This document shows, piece by piece, positions 5,728 through 6,803 of a DNA stretch of 6,803 nucleotides. The translations under genes and the position numbers were made by a program. The notes beneath the pieces are model-generated. The model was not told the origin of the DNA. It made no database searches and saw nothing but the letters and a program-made list of their open reading frames with translations. The number at the start of each line of letters is the position of its first letter. The stretch's first letter is position 1. The stretch lies in the NCBI GenBank assembly GCA_029259995.1, contig JAJDEC010000168.1, positions 1-6,803 on the forward strand. Direction: 5' to 3'. The DNA is from Phycisphaerae bacterium (GTDB lineage: Bacteria; Planctomycetota; Phycisphaerae; UBA1845; UTPLA1).

Positions 5728-6339
5728 TTACCGGTTGTAGTATTCGACGATCTTGTTGTAGTCGATATCAAACGGAATGCGGCTGTCTTCCAGCGACGGC
5801 ATTCGGACGATGTTGGCTTCGAACTGCGTGTCGTTTCGTTCGAGCCAGTCGAGGTTCAGATGAAACTCGGCCGTTTCGCTCATCTCTTTGACGAACTTCT
5901 GGCTCTTCGGCTTGACGGTGATCTTCATGCCGGGGCGACAACGATACGACGCGATATTGCACTTGATGCCATCGACCTTGAAGTGAGCGTGCGAGACCAT
6001 CTGGCGTGCCTGCCAGATGGTTCGGGCCCAGCCCAGTCGGCGGATGACGTTGTCGAGTCGTGTCTCGAGGAGTTCGTGAAGGACGAGCGGCGTCGTGCGC
6101 TTGGAGCGCGTCGCCTCGTCCATGTAGCGGCGAAGCTGGCCGTCGCGAACGTTGTAGTATCGCGCGAGCTTCTGCTTCTCCATGAGCTGCTGGCCGTAGA
6201 GGCTCTTGCGGCGACCGCGACGGAGGACGTGCATGCCCGGCGGCGATTCCCGTCGAAGTCGCATGTGCTTCGGCGTCTCGGCGATCGGTACACCCAACGC
6301 ACGGCTGAGGCGGACCTTCGGTCCACAATAATTACCCAT
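5728..6339 (-). CDS. rpsD: 30S ribosomal protein S4
   Basis: S4 binds the 5' domain of 16S rRNA early in 30S assembly. The 203-residue product has the usual S4 length. The N-terminal domain runs from MGNYCGPKVRLSRALG through PPGMH and EKQKLARYYNV to about residue 88. The S4 RNA-binding domain follows (LETRLDNVIRRLGWARTIWQARQMVSHAHFKVDG, about 90-150). The N-terminal zinc-site cysteines are missing: only Cys5 is present, so this is the zinc-free (C-minus) form. The start at 6339 is chosen over 6357 because AAGGAG (6354-6349) lies 9 bases before it and S4 proteins begin MxxYxGP. The gene stands alone here, away from the alpha operon where many bacteria carry it. A canonical terminator lies downstream, and a perfect 9-bp inverted repeat (5997-6005 with 6012-6020) lies within the coding part. 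Confidence 0.97.
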   Translation of the reverse strand: MGNYCGPKVRLSRALGVPIAETPKHMRLRRESPPGMHVLRRGRRKSLYGQQLMEKQKLARYYNVRDGQLRRYMDEATRSKRTTPLVLHELLETRLDNVIRRLGWARTIWQARQMVSHAHFKVDGIKCNIASYRCRPGMKITVKPKSQKFVKEMSETAEFHLNLDWLERNDTQFEANIVRMPSLEDSRIPFDIDYNKIVEYYNR

Positions 6340-6528
6340 TGCTTTTGTCTCCTTCAATCACACCAATCGTCGCAAGCATTTGCCGAGCCGCCATCTGAAG
6401 GTTGGTTGCGGGCAAGGCCGACGATCGGGGTACCGCTCCGTCCATTGTTGAAACCTGTCGCTGCCGGTCCCCGTTGGAGCGGTCGGGCCGTCAGCGTCGC
6501 GGATGCATTCCCGCGAATCGAGCCCTGT

Positions 6529-6557
6529 ATGGTAAATGGGTTGTTGAATCGCTGCAA
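6529..6557 (-). promoter_or_regulatory. Weak promoter candidate for rpsD
   Basis: On the minus strand TTGCAG (6557-6552), a 17-base spacer and TACCAT (6534-6529) match 3 and 4 of 6 consensus bases. It would give a leader of about 180 bases. That leader has a 6-bp hairpin (6497-6502 with 6511-6516) and an 8-bp pairing ACCGCTCC (6432-6439) with GGAGCGGT (6476-6483). The region 6340-6716 otherwise holds no gene I can support. Confidence 0.25.
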
Positions 6558-6622
6558 CTGGTCGAATGGGCCGTTGGGTGGCGGAAAACGGGGCCTGACG
6601 CCCGTCGGCGCCGGAGATTCGG

Positions 6623-6650
6623 TTGCGAGCGCCGTATCGTCAGGTATCGT
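6623..6650 (+). promoter_or_regulatory. Promoter candidate for the right-edge lipoprotein
   Basis: TTGCGA (6623-6628), a 16-base spacer and TATCGT (6645-6650) each match 4 of 6 consensus bases. Transcription would start near 6657, about 60 bases before the ATG at 6717. Confidence 0.3.
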
Positions 6651-6716
6651 AACACCCGCAGGCGCCGGGCATTCGGCCGGTCGTTCGGAACACATTTGAC
6701 CAATCAGGAGAGAGAC

Positions 6717-6803
6717 ATGCGAAAACGCTTATTGTCATTCGCGGGGATGGCCTTGTTCGTCGTGGGATGTTCGGAGCAGCACGCGGGTATGGACATGTCC
6801 ATG
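6717..6803 (+). CDS. Lipoprotein, 3' partial
   Basis: Only the first 29 codons are in the window. AGGAG (6706-6710) lies 6 bases before the ATG. The product begins with a basic MRKR, has a short hydrophobic core (LLSFAGMALFVV) and a lipobox ending VVGC, so Cys18 should be lipidated and the protein anchored to a membrane. The visible mature part (SEQHAGMDMSM) is Met-rich with a His, which is seen in some copper-handling proteins, but far too little is present to assign a role. It is divergent from rpsD. Confidence 0.75.
   Translation, partial: MRKRLLSFAGMALFVVGCSEQHAGMDMSM

Noticed and set aside
6354..6695. A 113-codon minus-strand frame ending just before the rpsD Shine-Dalgarno
   Set aside because: It is Pro/Gly/Asn-rich with no domain, has no Shine-Dalgarno, and its third-position composition is less GC-biased than the real genes here. 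It cannot be fully excluded, but it is better read as leader and promoter DNA.
5602..6699. A 365-codon plus-strand open frame across rpsD and its upstream region
   Set aside because: It is the antisense shadow of rpsD, which is certain from its S4 motifs, Shine-Dalgarno and terminator. The frame has no recognisable domain and would run through the rpsD terminator stem.

Overview
The window is GC-rich bacterial chromosomal DNA holding eight supported protein-coding genes, two of them cut by the window edges, and an unusually large amount of palindromic non-coding DNA. The best guess for the source is a planctomycete or a close relative. This rests on a cysteine-poor S4 protein of a type I associate with that phylum, the form of the MiaB motifs (GCNKFC, then LGQTVNHY), a bactofilin, and clusters of 'GTCCC...GGGAC' and 'CCCAGC...GCTGGG' hairpins. 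The assignment is inference; there is no rRNA or other phylogenetic marker beyond rpsD.

Left part (1-2560): a 3' fragment of an HDOD-domain protein runs rightward into a strong stem-loop. It converges on a leftward bactofilin gene, with a multi-arm palindrome in the gap. Upstream of the bactofilin are a plausible promoter, a 10-bp perfect inverted repeat, and a leftward gene for a small lipoprotein with a PrcB C-terminal-like domain.

Middle part (2560-4903): a rightward pair consists of a short exported TPR-like protein and miaB. Their stop and start overlap as ATGA, so they are probably co-transcribed and translationally coupled. The TPR gene has a good -10 box exactly where transcription would begin on its ATG, and it has no Shine-Dalgarno, so a leaderless mRNA is likely.

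Right part (4904-6803): a 49-codon single-pass membrane protein gene with a perfect Shine-Dalgarno lies at 4991-5140. About 590 bases without a convincing gene follow. They hold two inverted copies of a three-hairpin repeat element whose stems differ by compensatory changes, an intrinsic terminator for rpsD, and a tandem pair of 21-bp hairpin repeats that also show compensatory changes. Then come rpsD on the minus strand, with a structured upstream region that may be a leader, and the first 29 codons of a divergent lipoprotein gene.

Most genes have separate housekeeping or envelope roles: signalling, cytoskeletal scaffold, lipoproteins, tRNA modification and ribosome assembly. The window does not contain an obvious defence or biosynthetic system. 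The most unusual content is the structured repeat DNA and the small unlisted membrane gene.
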